Assembly (NCBI GenBank): GCA_964410965.1
Contig: CAYPIY010000004.1
Location: 248,001-312,000, forward strand
Direction: 5' to 3'
DNA: 64,000 bases
From: JBBIRG01 sp964410965
GTDB lineage: Bacteria > CLD3 > SB21 > JBBIRG01
This document shows positions 27,402-36,446 of the stretch, piece after piece (positions within the stretch are counted from its first letter, which is position 1; each line of letters opens with the position of its first letter). The notes under the pieces were generated by a model. It was given only the letters and a program-made list of their open reading frames with translations, did no database searches and was not told the origin of the DNA. Position numbers and translations under genes: made by a program.

Positions 27402-28061
27402 CTACAGTTCTTTCTTACAGAAATACCAATCCTTACAATCCAGCGTTTTATCTTTGACGCGCTCATCCGCCGATTCCTGAGTCAGGGGCGGAGGAACGAT
27501 TACCTTGTCGCCGGGCCGCCAGTTGGCCGGCGTCGCGACTTTGTGCTGGTCGGATGTCTGGAGAGCCCGGGTCAGCCTCAGGATTTCGTCCGTGTTGCGT
27601 CCGGTGGTCAGGGGATAGTAAATCATCGCCCGGATCACCTGTTTATCGTCGATGACGAAGACGCATCTCGATGTTTCGGTTCTGCTTTCACCGGGCATGA
27701 TCATCCCGTACAGGGTTGCGACTTCCTTGTTCAGGTCGGCGATGACCGGGAATCCGATTTTCGTGCCGAATTTTTCCTCGATGTTCCTCACCCATGCGAT
27801 GTGGGAATAAACGCTGTCGATGCTCAATCCCAGCAATTCGCAGTTCATCCCGCGAAGCGCCGGATGGATCTCCGCAAAGGCAAGAAACTCGGTTGTGCAG
27901 ACCGGGGTGAAATCGGCGGGATGTGAAAATAAAATGAGCCATGATCCTTTAAAATCCTCCAGCCGGAGAACCCCGTGAGTGGTCATAATCTCAAAAGAGG
28001 GAGCGGGTGATCCGATGCGGGGAAGGCTGAAAGATTTGGTTGTGTCCTGGCTGATTTCCAT
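27402..28061 (-). CDS. Peroxiredoxin (Prx6 / archaeal-type AhpC-TSA)
   Basis: Reduces hydrogen peroxide and organic peroxides in the cytoplasm. A 219-residue thioredoxin-fold protein with the peroxidatic Cys in HPADFTPVCTTEF (about Cys55). A long C-terminal extension ends with two further Cys in LDCKDWYFCKKEL. That C-terminal motif matches the archaeal-type 1-Cys/atypical peroxiredoxins, in which the extra Cys form a disulfide. The ribosome-binding site GGAG lies 9 bp upstream. The rhodanese gene 70 bp upstream is in the same orientation and could be co-transcribed. Confidence 0.93.
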   Translation of the reverse strand: MEISQDTTKSFSLPRIGSPAPSFEIMTTHGVLRLEDFKGSWLILFSHPADFTPVCTTEFLAFAEIHPALRGMNCELLGLSIDSVYSHIAWVRNIEEKFGTKIGFPVIADLNKEVATLYGMIMPGESRTETSRCVFVIDDKQVIRAMIYYPLTTGRNTDEILRLTRALQTSDQHKVATPANWRPGDKVIVPPPLTQESADERVKDKTLDCKDWYFCKKEL

Positions 28062-28133
28062 TATTTTTCTCCGTAAAATAATTGATTTGCTATGATAACG
28101 GAAATCGCGGTAAAAAATTCCTGACCTGTCTCA

Positions 28134-28637
28134 TCAGGGCTCATAGGTTTTTTTCGTGATCGCGATCTCGTCGATGGGATAACCCGCCGCCCGCCAGGCG
28201 TCCATTCCCCCGCTGAAGAGATAGATCTTCCTGAAACTGTTTTCGAGAAGTTTTGTGATGAGCATCTGAGCCTGGTCGCACCGGGGTCCGCTGCAGTATA
28301 TGATCAGCAGCTGATCCCTGGGCATCTGCCGCATGACCGTGCTGGTATCGGTACATCGGTAACAGATGGAAATGGCATCCCGGATATGCGCGCGTGTGTA
28401 AAAAAAACGGGATCTGGAATCGATAAAATAACCGGCTTTTGACTGATACAGTTCATAGGCCTCTTCCAGCGAAATCTCCCTCAGAATAAGCGTGTCGGAA
28501 TTTTGTTTGACCGTATCCTGAACCGGGTATCGGACACCTGGATTCACCCCGTGTTTATCAGCCGCAAACCCCTTCATGGACGATATCGCCGCAATGAACA
28601 ACAAGGCATGTATGAATTTTGCATAAAACCGGTTCAT
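28134..28637 (-). CDS. Exported rhodanese-like protein
   Basis: A 167-residue protein with an N-terminal signal peptide (about residues 1-26) and one rhodanese domain. The active-site loop is YCSGPRCDQA, containing the catalytic Cys. The domain starts near ISLEEAYELYQSK and ends near FSGGMDAWRAAGYPI. The periplasmic location suggests sulfur transfer or a redox role. No ribosome-binding site is visible at the ATG. Confidence 0.85.
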   Translation of the reverse strand: MNRFYAKFIHALLFIAAISSMKGFAADKHGVNPGVRYPVQDTVKQNSDTLILREISLEEAYELYQSKAGYFIDSRSRFFYTRAHIRDAISICYRCTDTSTVMRQMPRDQLLIIYCSGPRCDQAQMLITKLLENSFRKIYLFSGGMDAWRAAGYPIDEIAITKKTYEP

Positions 28638-28753
28638 GAAAAAAATTAATTTTTTTTTTATAGAAACACAATAACAAATTTAAATTATGCTTGCACTCCG
28701 TACACGATTTTATTATGTTGGACGGGAAACACTCATTCATTCACGGCAGGTAT

Positions 28754-29635
28754 ATGGATTTGAATCAAATCAATCAGACTCCGCAGACACAGGTCCGCAC
28801 CGGCGCCGCCGTCATCATCCTGATCGTCGGCGTATCGCTGGGGTTTCTGGTCGCATCGCTGTTTTCATTGACCGGGATGGCCCTGAAACTCGACACCCCG
28901 GGAAGCGCAATGGCAGACATCATTCTGAAAACCGGACTGCTTCTTGGAACCGTTTCCTTTGTCATCCCCGCATGGTTTTGGATGAAAAAATGCGGAATTC
29001 CTCTGACCGCCGGTTTCCGGTTCAACCGCGTATCCTGGCTTACCGTTTTTTCCGCAGTCCTTTTCGCGATCGGTCTCGTAATCGTAACCGATACCCTCGA
29101 CCGGTGGATCGCGCCGTCCATTAACCGGTTCCTTGACGAAACCATCGGCACTTTGTCCCCGGAACTTAAGTCAGAGCGGATCCTAGAACAGATGATGCTC
29201 CAGTTCAAATTCACGAATATCGTATCCACCACGCTCCTCCTGCTCGCCGCTGTCGCGGGCGCGGCTTATTGCGAGGAAATGCTGATCCGGGGAATGTTTC
29301 AGAAAACCCTTGAAAACCGGATGAAAGCCCTGTGGGCCATCCTGATCTCCAGCGCGGTATTCGCAATGATCCATATCAATCCCTGGGGAGGAATCCAGAT
29401 TTTCATCATCGCCCTCGCTCTGGGCATCATCGCCTGGAAAACCGACAGCATCGTCCCGACCATCATCATTCACGGCCTGAATAATTTCATTGTAATTCTG
29501 TTCAATAACCTTTCTGAAGAACAGCTCCTCTGGTACGGAACAAAAACGGAGGTTCATCTCCACGTAAGCCTCGCCGGAACAATTCTTTTTGTTGTGGGGC
29601 TGTGGCTGCTGTTTTACTTTAAAAAACCTGAATAA
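28754..29635 (+). CDS. CPBP-family intramembrane metalloprotease (Abi/CAAX)
   Basis: Polytopic membrane protein of 293 residues from the chosen ATG, preceded by GGCAGGTAT. An upstream TTG or ATG would add a non-hydrophobic tail. A weak promoter-like pair (TTGCAC-17-TATGTT, 28691-28719) also favours the later start. The catalytic motif EEMLIRG, then HINPWGG and a late IHGLNN, match the three conserved CPBP motifs. There are about seven to eight membrane helices. Substrate unknown. Confidence 0.88.
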   Translation: MDLNQINQTPQTQVRTGAAVIILIVGVSLGFLVASLFSLTGMALKLDTPGSAMADIILKTGLLLGTVSFVIPAWFWMKKCGIPLTAGFRFNRVSWLTVFSAVLFAIGLVIVTDTLDRWIAPSINRFLDETIGTLSPELKSERILEQMMLQFKFTNIVSTTLLLLAAVAGAAYCEEMLIRGMFQKTLENRMKALWAILISSAVFAMIHINPWGGIQIFIIALALGIIAWKTDSIVPTIIIHGLNNFIVILFNNLSEEQLLWYGTKTEVHLHVSLAGTILFVVGLWLLFYFKKPE

Positions 29636-29670
29636 TTCAAATCATTTACATATCATCAGCAAAGCGGTTT

Positions 29671-30429
29671 ATGGAAAAGAAATTCATTGTTATATTCCTC
29701 CTTTTCATGGTTTCATGCGGTGAAATGGATCAAACACCCCTGAATCATGCGCCTGAAATCATATCGGTTCAGGCGCCGTCATACATCCAGTTCAGCGACA
29801 CGGTGCGGGTGCGGATTTCAGACAGTGACGGTGATCCCGTACAACTGGGCCTTGAAACCTATACAAACAACGGATCGTTCGTTCCCTATCCTTTCACGCA
29901 TTATCCGAACGATCTGGGATTGCACGGCGACCGGACCGCGAATGATATGGTTTTTACGGGAATCCTGAACCAGACCTTTCTTTCGGGAGTCAGCACTTCC
30001 AGGTTTTACTTTAATTTTTACGTCCATGACGGGAAAGAGGAAACCGGGCCGGTCACGGTCATCATATCGCAGAATCCCGCTTTCGGCCGTCCCCCGGTCA
30101 TCAGTAATCTGATCATGCCCGATACGATCCAGGTGCTGACAACGGTCGTTCCCTTTTCGATATTCCTTACCGTCGCCGATCCCGACGGATCCGACGACAT
30201 CCGCAGCGTGTATTTCCCGTCCGCGGGAAGCGGAACGCCCATTTCCCTGTACGACGACGGCGACCTGTCGAATCACGGGGATTCCACGGCCAGCGACGGC
30301 GTTTATTCCCGCGCACTTCAGCTTCCGCCGGGTACGCCTGAAGGCATTTACCGGTTCCATTTCCGGGCAATCGACCTGCTGGACCTGGTCAGCAATATTA
30401 TCACCGATTCAATCGTGGTCATTAATTAA
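29671..30429 (+). CDS. Secreted lipoprotein with two repeats of the choice-of-anchor-X type
   Basis: A 252-residue protein with a lipobox (MVSC, Cys16). Two similar Ig/cadherin-like units follow, each ending in an acidic turn (GDRTANDMVFTG near residue 90 and GDSTASDGVYSRAL near 210). Acidic loops such as SDSDGD and DPDGSDD suggest calcium binding. It starts a group of exported proteins with the T9SS-type protein 29 bp downstream and the PorV-like protein. It is probably a surface or matrix component; its ligand is unknown. Confidence 0.75.
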   Translation: MEKKFIVIFLLFMVSCGEMDQTPLNHAPEIISVQAPSYIQFSDTVRVRISDSDGDPVQLGLETYTNNGSFVPYPFTHYPNDLGLHGDRTANDMVFTGILNQTFLSGVSTSRFYFNFYVHDGKEETGPVTVIISQNPAFGRPPVISNLIMPDTIQVLTTVVPFSIFLTVADPDGSDDIRSVYFPSAGSGTPISLYDDGDLSNHGDSTASDGVYSRALQLPPGTPEGIYRFHFRAIDLLDLVSNIITDSIVVIN

Positions 30430-30458
30430 AAGTGTTATTTAAAGTGAATGAACAAAAC

Positions 30459-32027
30459 ATGAAACCGATCATCAAAATATTCTGTTTGCTTGCTTTTTTC
30501 GGACAGGCATTGTTAGCCCAAACCGCAATGAAAAAATCGTTTCAACTGGCCGGGGAGAACGCTGTTCAGTCGTCCATCGGCTCCAAACCGCTGGCCAATA
30601 CCGTAACGGTCATTGAGATCAGCGGCGACACGGTATATACTGCGAATACATCGGGATTGAGTATAACTACCGACAAAGGATCATCCTGGTACAACCTGAC
30701 GACTGAAGACGGTATTTACAAAGGCGGAATAACGGCAATGACGTATCTACAACCCTATCTTTTTCTCGCCACATTATACGATACTAATCTTGCTGTTGAA
30801 CCGACCTACGGCCCCGGCGGCGGAATATCTTACACCGCTGATTTCGGACGGACCTGGCGTCATATCGCCCAGCCGATGGACACGGCAAGATTATATGATT
30901 TCGTGGTACGTCCCAACGGCGATACGATTACGGTATACTCGGTCAGGACGAACATCGACAATGTTACCTGGGACATTGCGGTAACGGATACATCCATCTG
31001 GATCGCGAGTTTCGCCGGCGGTCTGCGGCATGCGACGCGATACCCGGACGGAGAAATCGGGCTTTTCCGGCTTGCCGCCATTCCGACCGATACGCGGTAT
31101 GAAATGCATCCGGATTCTTTTTATAACGATACTATTCATCCTTTTGACAACCTGAATCACCGTGTCTTTTCGGTCATGGCGACATCGTTCGGTATTTTCT
31201 CCGGAACCGCGGGCGGCCTGAATCACTCAACCGACGGAGGACTGAGCTGGAAACGCTACACGGCTCAGAACAGCGGACTGACGGGTAACTTCGTCGTCGC
31301 GGTGGGAGATCAGATATTCACCGAGGATACCGTCACCAAACATTACATCTGGGCAGCCTCCAACCGTGCCGTTGTGGACGGCGAATTCAACGGACTTTGC
31401 TTCTCGCCCGACAGCGGAAAGACATGGCGGATGGCGCTTCAGGGACCGTTTATCAATAATGTGGCGTTTGACGGAAAAACCGTTTTCGCCGCAACAGACG
31501 AAGGCATGTTCCGGTCCGACGATCTCGGCAGGAACTGGACCCAGTATGTTAACATCATAGACGAAACGACAAAAGACCGTTTCTTCTCCTCCGGTTTTTA
31601 TGTCGCCGGCGTTCAGAATCCGGGAACGAATCCTGTATATTATTTCGGAAATCAGGACGGCCTAGCCATTTCAGAAACGCAGGGAAACACATGGAAAATC
31701 ATCCGCGTTTATCCTGAGCCCGGACAGAACAGGCAGCCGAAAAGTTACGCTTACCCGAATCCGTTCTCACCGACCGTTGAACCGAATGTCACGCGTTTTC
31801 AGTTTGATCAGGCCGGCCTGAACCCCGTAACGGATAAAGCGACCATCAAAATCTACGATTTTGCGCTGGATCTGGTTGCCGTGGTCGCAAAGAATAAGCC
31901 TGTCGGAGAAACCTTTTTCTGGAACGGACTCAACGGGCAGGGCAAGCGCGTCGCCAACGGTACGTATATTTATACAATCGAAGCCGGCGGAAAAAAATTT
32001 CACGGAAAAGTTACGGTAAGGAATTAA
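30459..32027 (+). CDS. T9SS-exported sortilin/BNR-type propeller protein
   Basis: A 522-residue exported protein. The ATG at 30459 gives a clean signal peptide (IIKIFCLLAFFGQALLAQ); the frame extends upstream only to a GTG. The middle part contains BNR/sortilin-like repeats with Asp-box motifs (TTDKGSSWYNL, STDGGLSWKRY, SPDSGKTWRMA, SDDLGRNWTQY), so it is probably a beta-propeller. The last 90 residues (YPNPFSP... and NGTYIYTIEAGGKKF) are a FlgD-like T9SS sorting domain. It is predicted to be secreted or surface-attached. No catalytic residues are evident. Confidence 0.85.
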   Translation: MKPIIKIFCLLAFFGQALLAQTAMKKSFQLAGENAVQSSIGSKPLANTVTVIEISGDTVYTANTSGLSITTDKGSSWYNLTTEDGIYKGGITAMTYLQPYLFLATLYDTNLAVEPTYGPGGGISYTADFGRTWRHIAQPMDTARLYDFVVRPNGDTITVYSVRTNIDNVTWDIAVTDTSIWIASFAGGLRHATRYPDGEIGLFRLAAIPTDTRYEMHPDSFYNDTIHPFDNLNHRVFSVMATSFGIFSGTAGGLNHSTDGGLSWKRYTAQNSGLTGNFVVAVGDQIFTEDTVTKHYIWAASNRAVVDGEFNGLCFSPDSGKTWRMALQGPFINNVAFDGKTVFAATDEGMFRSDDLGRNWTQYVNIIDETTKDRFFSSGFYVAGVQNPGTNPVYYFGNQDGLAISETQGNTWKIIRVYPEPGQNRQPKSYAYPNPFSPTVEPNVTRFQFDQAGLNPVTDKATIKIYDFALDLVAVVAKNKPVGETFFWNGLNGQGKRVANGTYIYTIEAGGKKFHGKVTVRN

Positions 32028-32036
32028 TGGTATGTT

Positions 32037-32060
32037 TCGAAGACACCAAAGCACCAAGAT
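32037..32060 (+). repeat. Degenerate single arm of the GCCACRAAG palindromic repeat
   Basis: CGAAGACACCAAAGCACCAAGA matches one arm of the inverted-repeat element at 55723-55799 with few differences and keeps its 8-base periodicity. It lies between the BNR-type gene and the PorV-like gene. Confidence 0.5.
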
Positions 32061-32082
32061 GATAAATAAATCAGGCAATCCC

Positions 32083-33021
32083 ATGAATCGTTTATTTGCA
32101 GGCATTCTGATAGTGTTATTCACTTCAAATCTGGCCGCCGGTGAGTCGGCGGGTCAGGCAGGAGCGTTTTTACGGATCGGGCTGACGCCACGGGCTAAGG
32201 GCATGGGAGACACCTATGTCGCCATTGCGGACAACGCTTCCGCGGCGTATTACAACCCTGCGGGTCTTGCGTTCGTCAGCCGTCCCGAGATCATTCTTTC
32301 TTACAGCGCGATGAGTTTTGACCGAACATTCAGTCATATCGGCTTTTCGAGGACATTGCCTCCCATGGCGGGATTCGCCGCGGGGATCATCCAGAGCGGT
32401 TTTAAGGATTCCGAAGCTCGGCTCCGTAACGGCGAATTAGCGGGTGAAAAAATTGAGGATACTCACTATGCCTTTTTTATCGGGTTCGCCGTGAAATTCA
32501 GCGAAAAATTTTCTGCCGGCATTTCCCCCAAGGTGATCTTCTCAAAGGTTTATGACGTATCCGCGAAATCGTTCGGCGCGGATTTCGGCGTCATGTATAA
32601 ACCGGTTCAGAATTTGTCCCTCGGCGCAGTGATCAAAGATGTCGGGATCAGAATGAAGTATTCCCGCGAGGTGCCCGGAGGCATCGGCGACCAGACCACG
32701 ACTGACGAGTATCCACGCATCATCAAAGCCGGCGCGGCTTACCAGATGCCTTTATCCGGCTCATTTAAATATATATTATTCGCCGTTGATATGGAGCGAA
32801 ATTCCCTGCAGGGCACCAAATCCCATTTCGGGATCGAAACGAATATCAGCGAAAAGATCCTCGTCCGTGCGGGACTGGACAGCAAGGATTTCACCACTGG
32901 ATTCTCCGTTCCGTTCAAAATTAAACAGCAGGCCCTGCAGATCGATTATGCCTATATTCACGACACGCGCGGCATCACCGGATTTGGCACGCAGGATCTG
33001 GCAGTACGGGTCTGGTTTTAA
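32083..33021 (+). CDS. PorV/PorQ-family outer-membrane protein
   Basis: Outer-membrane beta-barrel of the FadL/PorV type, 312 residues from the ATG at 32083, which gives a normal signal peptide. The N-terminal signature FLRIGLTPRAKGMGDTYVA followed by SAAYYNPAGLA is characteristic of PorV/PorQ-like proteins of T9SS bacteria. These carry cargo to the sortase or take part in export. It directly follows a T9SS-sorted protein, which supports that role. The core PorK-PorN genes are not in the window. Confidence 0.87.
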   Translation: MNRLFAGILIVLFTSNLAAGESAGQAGAFLRIGLTPRAKGMGDTYVAIADNASAAYYNPAGLAFVSRPEIILSYSAMSFDRTFSHIGFSRTLPPMAGFAAGIIQSGFKDSEARLRNGELAGEKIEDTHYAFFIGFAVKFSEKFSAGISPKVIFSKVYDVSAKSFGADFGVMYKPVQNLSLGAVIKDVGIRMKYSREVPGGIGDQTTTDEYPRIIKAGAAYQMPLSGSFKYILFAVDMERNSLQGTKSHFGIETNISEKILVRAGLDSKDFTTGFSVPFKIKQQALQIDYAYIHDTRGITGFGTQDLAVRVWF

Positions 33022-33112
33022 ACGCTCTTGCGCATAAAACCTTTATCACTGATGATATAGGCTGTCCCAAAGGATTACCCTTTTTTTCCGGGCCATCTTC
33101 ACTCATTCGTTG

Positions 33113-33141
33113 TTGCTTTTTTATATCATAATAACTATACT
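33113..33141 (+). promoter_or_regulatory. Candidate promoter of the two-CxxC small gene and moxR
   Basis: TTGCTT (33113-33118) and TATACT (33136-33141) with a 17-bp spacer, about 25 bp before the next start codon. Confidence 0.5.
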
Positions 33142-33165
33142 GACCCCGATTGTGAAGGAAACGCT

Positions 33166-33540
33166 ATGATGCACACCAAAGACCGGTTTTACTGGCGGGA
33201 CCTGTTATACCTGAGCCGGGCACGGGATGCATTGCGCTGTGTGCAGAGCGGCGCTGATTATGACCTGTACCAGTGCACAACATGTTCGTCCGTCATCCGG
33301 TTCAAACTTGCGGATATGAAACACCAGGCCGGGCAGTGGATCCGGATCAAACCGTTTGAGTTTTTTCAGCTGGTCCGGCTGTATCCGTCGGACAAGCCTG
33401 ACGAAACCCGGATGGAAAAACTTCCCTCAGCGCCGGAGGCGAGACATGAACTGTACCGCTGCCGGGTCTGCGCATCGCACTGGTGGAAAGACAACGGCGA
33501 ATGGACCCGTGCCGACGACGAAATGGCCGATAATTCATGA
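33166..33540 (+). CDS. Small protein with two CxxC motifs, unknown function
   Basis: A 124-residue soluble protein. Two separated knuckles, YQCTTC (about residue 37) and YRCRVC (about residue 100), could bind one zinc together, with HWW following the second. It has a good ribosome-binding site (AAGGAAACGCT) and a promoter-like pair upstream. It lies 34 bp before the MoxR gene. I do not recognise the family. Confidence 0.6.
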   Translation: MMHTKDRFYWRDLLYLSRARDALRCVQSGADYDLYQCTTCSSVIRFKLADMKHQAGQWIRIKPFEFFQLVRLYPSDKPDETRMEKLPSAPEARHELYRCRVCASHWWKDNGEWTRADDEMADNS

Positions 33541-33574
33541 ATGATTTCACTGAAACTCCCACATCAGGAACGCT

Positions 33575-34600
33575 ATGCTGACTGACATCCCCCCTTCCCG
33601 GATCCTGTCGAAAAACATGGATGATGTCGCGGCCGTTGACGCGCTGAAACAGGCCCGGCTGGAACTGGAACGCGAAATCGCCAATGTCATCATCGGGCAA
33701 AAGCCTGTGATAGATGAACTTGTCATCGCCCTCTTCGCTCGCGGACACTGCCTGCTGATCGGAATACCCGGCCTCGCCAAAACCCTTCTGATCAACACGG
33801 TTTCCCGGGCGATGGACCTGAAATTCAACCGCATCCAGTTCACGCCTGATCTGATGCCCAGCGACATCACAGGAACGGAAATCATCGAAGACGACATGCA
33901 GTCGGGATTGAAACAGTTCCGCTTCATCAAAGGGCCGGTGTTCGCCAATATGATCCTCGCCGACGAGATCAACCGTACCCCCCCGAAAACCCAGTCCGCC
34001 CTGCTGGAAGCCATGCAGGAACACAGGGTCACCGCAGCGGGAATCACGCATATCCTTGACGAGCCGTTCTTTGTCCTCGCGACGCAGAACCCCATCGAGC
34101 AGGAAGGAACCTATCCCCTCCCCGAGGCGCAGCTGGACCGTTTCATGTTCAACATCTGGATCGATTATCCGTCGCCTGAGGAGGAAATGGAAATCGTCAA
34201 ATCGACCACGAGTTCCCGTGAAAGCGGAGTGAGGAAAATCCTGACGGCCGGAGATATTCTGTTTTTCCAGGAGCTCGTCCGCCGTGTTCCGGTTTCCGAC
34301 CAGGTGGTGGAATATGCCGTTCGTCTCGTGAACCAGACGCGCCCGAAATCCGCGTTAGCCCCGAAATTCATCAAAGACTGGATCAGCTGGGGCGCCGGTC
34401 CCCGCGCGTCGCAATACCTGATTCTGGGCGCGAAAGCCCGTGCGATCCTCGACGGCCGTTACTCCCCGGATATGGACGACGTCCGGGCCCTCGTCCGGCC
34501 GGTCTTGCGCCACCGGCTCGTGACCAATTTCAACGCCGAAGCCGAAGGCGTTTCCACGCTTCAGATTATCGAACAACTCATGAAAGCAGACGAACGGTAA
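33575..34600 (+). CDS. MoxR-family AAA+ ATPase
   Basis: Chaperone-like ATPase of 341 residues. It has Walker A GIPGLAKTLL, the MoxR signature FTPDLMPSDITGTEI, Walker B MILADEINRTPPKTQSALL, sensor 1 FVLATQNPIEQEGTYPLPE and the C-terminal lid domain. MoxR proteins usually work with DUF58 and von Willebrand-A partners encoded next to them. None is present here, so it is an orphan copy. The ribosome-binding site is AGGAACGCT. Confidence 0.93.
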   Translation: MLTDIPPSRILSKNMDDVAAVDALKQARLELEREIANVIIGQKPVIDELVIALFARGHCLLIGIPGLAKTLLINTVSRAMDLKFNRIQFTPDLMPSDITGTEIIEDDMQSGLKQFRFIKGPVFANMILADEINRTPPKTQSALLEAMQEHRVTAAGITHILDEPFFVLATQNPIEQEGTYPLPEAQLDRFMFNIWIDYPSPEEEMEIVKSTTSSRESGVRKILTAGDILFFQELVRRVPVSDQVVEYAVRLVNQTRPKSALAPKFIKDWISWGAGPRASQYLILGAKARAILDGRYSPDMDDVRALVRPVLRHRLVTNFNAEAEGVSTLQIIEQLMKADER

Positions 34601-34615
34601 TACAGGAACAGCAGC

Positions 34616-34921
34616 TTGACTGAAAAATTATCCATACGGGAACTGACCGAGATCATCCGGAACGACTTTGAAACGGAAGAACAGGCTGCAAGCGCTATCG
34701 CCCTTCACTGGGATTCTGTTTACGGGAAAGTGCTTACCGGTTCTGATGACCCGGCTCTGATCCGGGAAATCGGCCGATTTCTTTCCACGCTTTCCTCAGA
34801 CGCAGCATCGGCCGGAATGAAAATGAAACGGAAAAAAAAATCCCGTGACCGGACCGTCGCGAAAAAAAAACAGATGAACATGTTCCCCGCCGATCCCGAT
34901 GACCCGGAACAATCCGGCTGA
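34616..34921 (+). CDS. Small basic-tailed protein of unknown function
   Basis: A 101-residue frame starting with TTG (AGGAACAGCAGC upstream), 15 bp after moxR and 42 bp before the CCA enzyme gene. The N-terminal 65 residues are predicted helical and acidic. The C-terminal third is very Lys/Arg-rich (MKMKRKKKSRDRTVAKKKQ) and could contact nucleic acid. The frame is compatible with a real gene by position and coding spacing, but the family is not recognised. Confidence 0.45.
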   Translation: MTEKLSIRELTEIIRNDFETEEQAASAIALHWDSVYGKVLTGSDDPALIREIGRFLSTLSSDAASAGMKMKRKKKSRDRTVAKKKQMNMFPADPDDPEQSG

Positions 34922-34963
34922 ACCACCAGAGAATTGAATCCCTCATCATAACCCCTGACTAAC

Positions 34964-36409
34964 ATGATCCAGCCGGACAACATCCGTAACCTGATTCAGC
35001 AGATCGGGGAACTTGCCGACCGGTATTCCGCGGAGGCCTATATTGTCGGCGGATACGTCCGGGACACGATCCTGAAACGCCCGGTGAATGATTTTGACAT
35101 CATGGTCATCGGCGACGGGATCGCATTCGCGGAAAAAACTGCAGAGCATTTTCATATCCGGACACTTGTCGTATACCGGAATTACGGTACGGCCATGCTC
35201 CCGATGGGCGAACCGCACGGTAACGTGAAAATCGAGTTTGTCGGTGCCCGCAGCGAAAGCTACGACCGGGATTCGCGGAATCCGCACGTTACGCCCGCGG
35301 ACCTGCATTCTGACTTGTCCCGCCGCGATTTCACGATCAACGCGATGGCCATGTCCGTCAACCGGGAAACGTTCGGAACCATCTATGACCTTTTCCGGGG
35401 CATGGACGACCTGAACCGGAAAATCATCCGGACTCCGCTGGATCCGGACATGACGTTTTCCGATGACCCGCTCCGCATGATGCGGGCAGTCCGTTTCGCA
35501 AGCCAGCTTCAATTCACCGTCGATGAGTCAACACTGACCGGCATTCAGCGAAACGCCTCCCGCCTGTCCATCATATCCCAGGAACGCATAACCGACGAGT
35601 TTCTGAAAATCCTTTCCAGTCCGCAGCCCTCGGTCGGCCTTGATTTATGTTATTCGACCGGCATCCTCGAGGTGATCCTGCCTGAACTGGCGGCGCTGGC
35701 CGGTGTGGAACCTCAGCAGGGATATTTTCACAAGGATGTGTTCCGGCACACACTGAAAGTCCTGGACCATCTGGCCGCGATGAGCGATTCCCTGCCTCTG
35801 CGATTCGCGGCGCTCATGCACGACATCGGCAAGCCCAGAACGAAAAAATTTATCACCGGATCGGGATGGACGTTTCACGGGCATGAGGACGTGGGAGCGC
35901 GCATGGTCGGCGGCATCGGAAAAAAAATGAAACTCCCGAATGATTTCATAGACTACGCTTCCAAGATTGTTCGCCTGCACATGCGGCCGATCCAGCTGGT
36001 AGACGAGATCGTCACCGACAGCGCGATCCGGCGCCTGATCTTTGAAAGCGGCGAGGCCGTCGATGACGTTCTGACGCTGTGCCGCGCCGACATTACTTCC
36101 GGCAACCGGGATCGAGTCCAGCAGTATCTGAGGAATTTCGAACATGTGCTGAACCGCGTACGGGAAGTCGAGGAAAAAGACCGGCTCCGGGCATTCCAGC
36201 CGCCCATCCGCGGCGAAGAGATCATGACGCTGTTCAATCTTCCCCCCTGCAGAAAAGTCGGCCAGCTCAAGCAGCTCATCGAGGACGCCATCCTCGACGG
36301 GCTGATCCCGAACGAATACCCGGCCGCTTTTGATTACCTGATGAAAAATAAGGATATCGTTCTGCTGCAAAAGGACGATATTCCTGTGAAGCCTCCAAAA
36401 AGCAAATAA
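34964..36409 (+). CDS. cca: CCA tRNA nucleotidyltransferase with HD domain
   Basis: Class II nucleotidyltransferase that adds or repairs the CCA end of tRNA. The tRNA-Pro in this window lacks an encoded CCA, so such an enzyme is needed. Motifs: IVGGYVRD, the catalytic VNDFDIMV, LSRRDFTINAMA, then DPLRMMRAVRFA. An HD domain follows in the middle (FRHTLKVLDH and LMHDIGKP) with a C-terminal helical part. At 481 residues it is normal for this group. A poly(A)-polymerase activity is the alternative. Confidence 0.9.
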   Translation: MIQPDNIRNLIQQIGELADRYSAEAYIVGGYVRDTILKRPVNDFDIMVIGDGIAFAEKTAEHFHIRTLVVYRNYGTAMLPMGEPHGNVKIEFVGARSESYDRDSRNPHVTPADLHSDLSRRDFTINAMAMSVNRETFGTIYDLFRGMDDLNRKIIRTPLDPDMTFSDDPLRMMRAVRFASQLQFTVDESTLTGIQRNASRLSIISQERITDEFLKILSSPQPSVGLDLCYSTGILEVILPELAALAGVEPQQGYFHKDVFRHTLKVLDHLAAMSDSLPLRFAALMHDIGKPRTKKFITGSGWTFHGHEDVGARMVGGIGKKMKLPNDFIDYASKIVRLHMRPIQLVDEIVTDSAIRRLIFESGEAVDDVLTLCRADITSGNRDRVQQYLRNFEHVLNRVREVEEKDRLRAFQPPIRGEEIMTLFNLPPCRKVGQLKQLIEDAILDGLIPNEYPAAFDYLMKNKDIVLLQKDDIPVKPPKSK

Positions 36410-36446
36410 CTGTTTCAATTTAGACCTAAAAATAGTACATTTAAAA

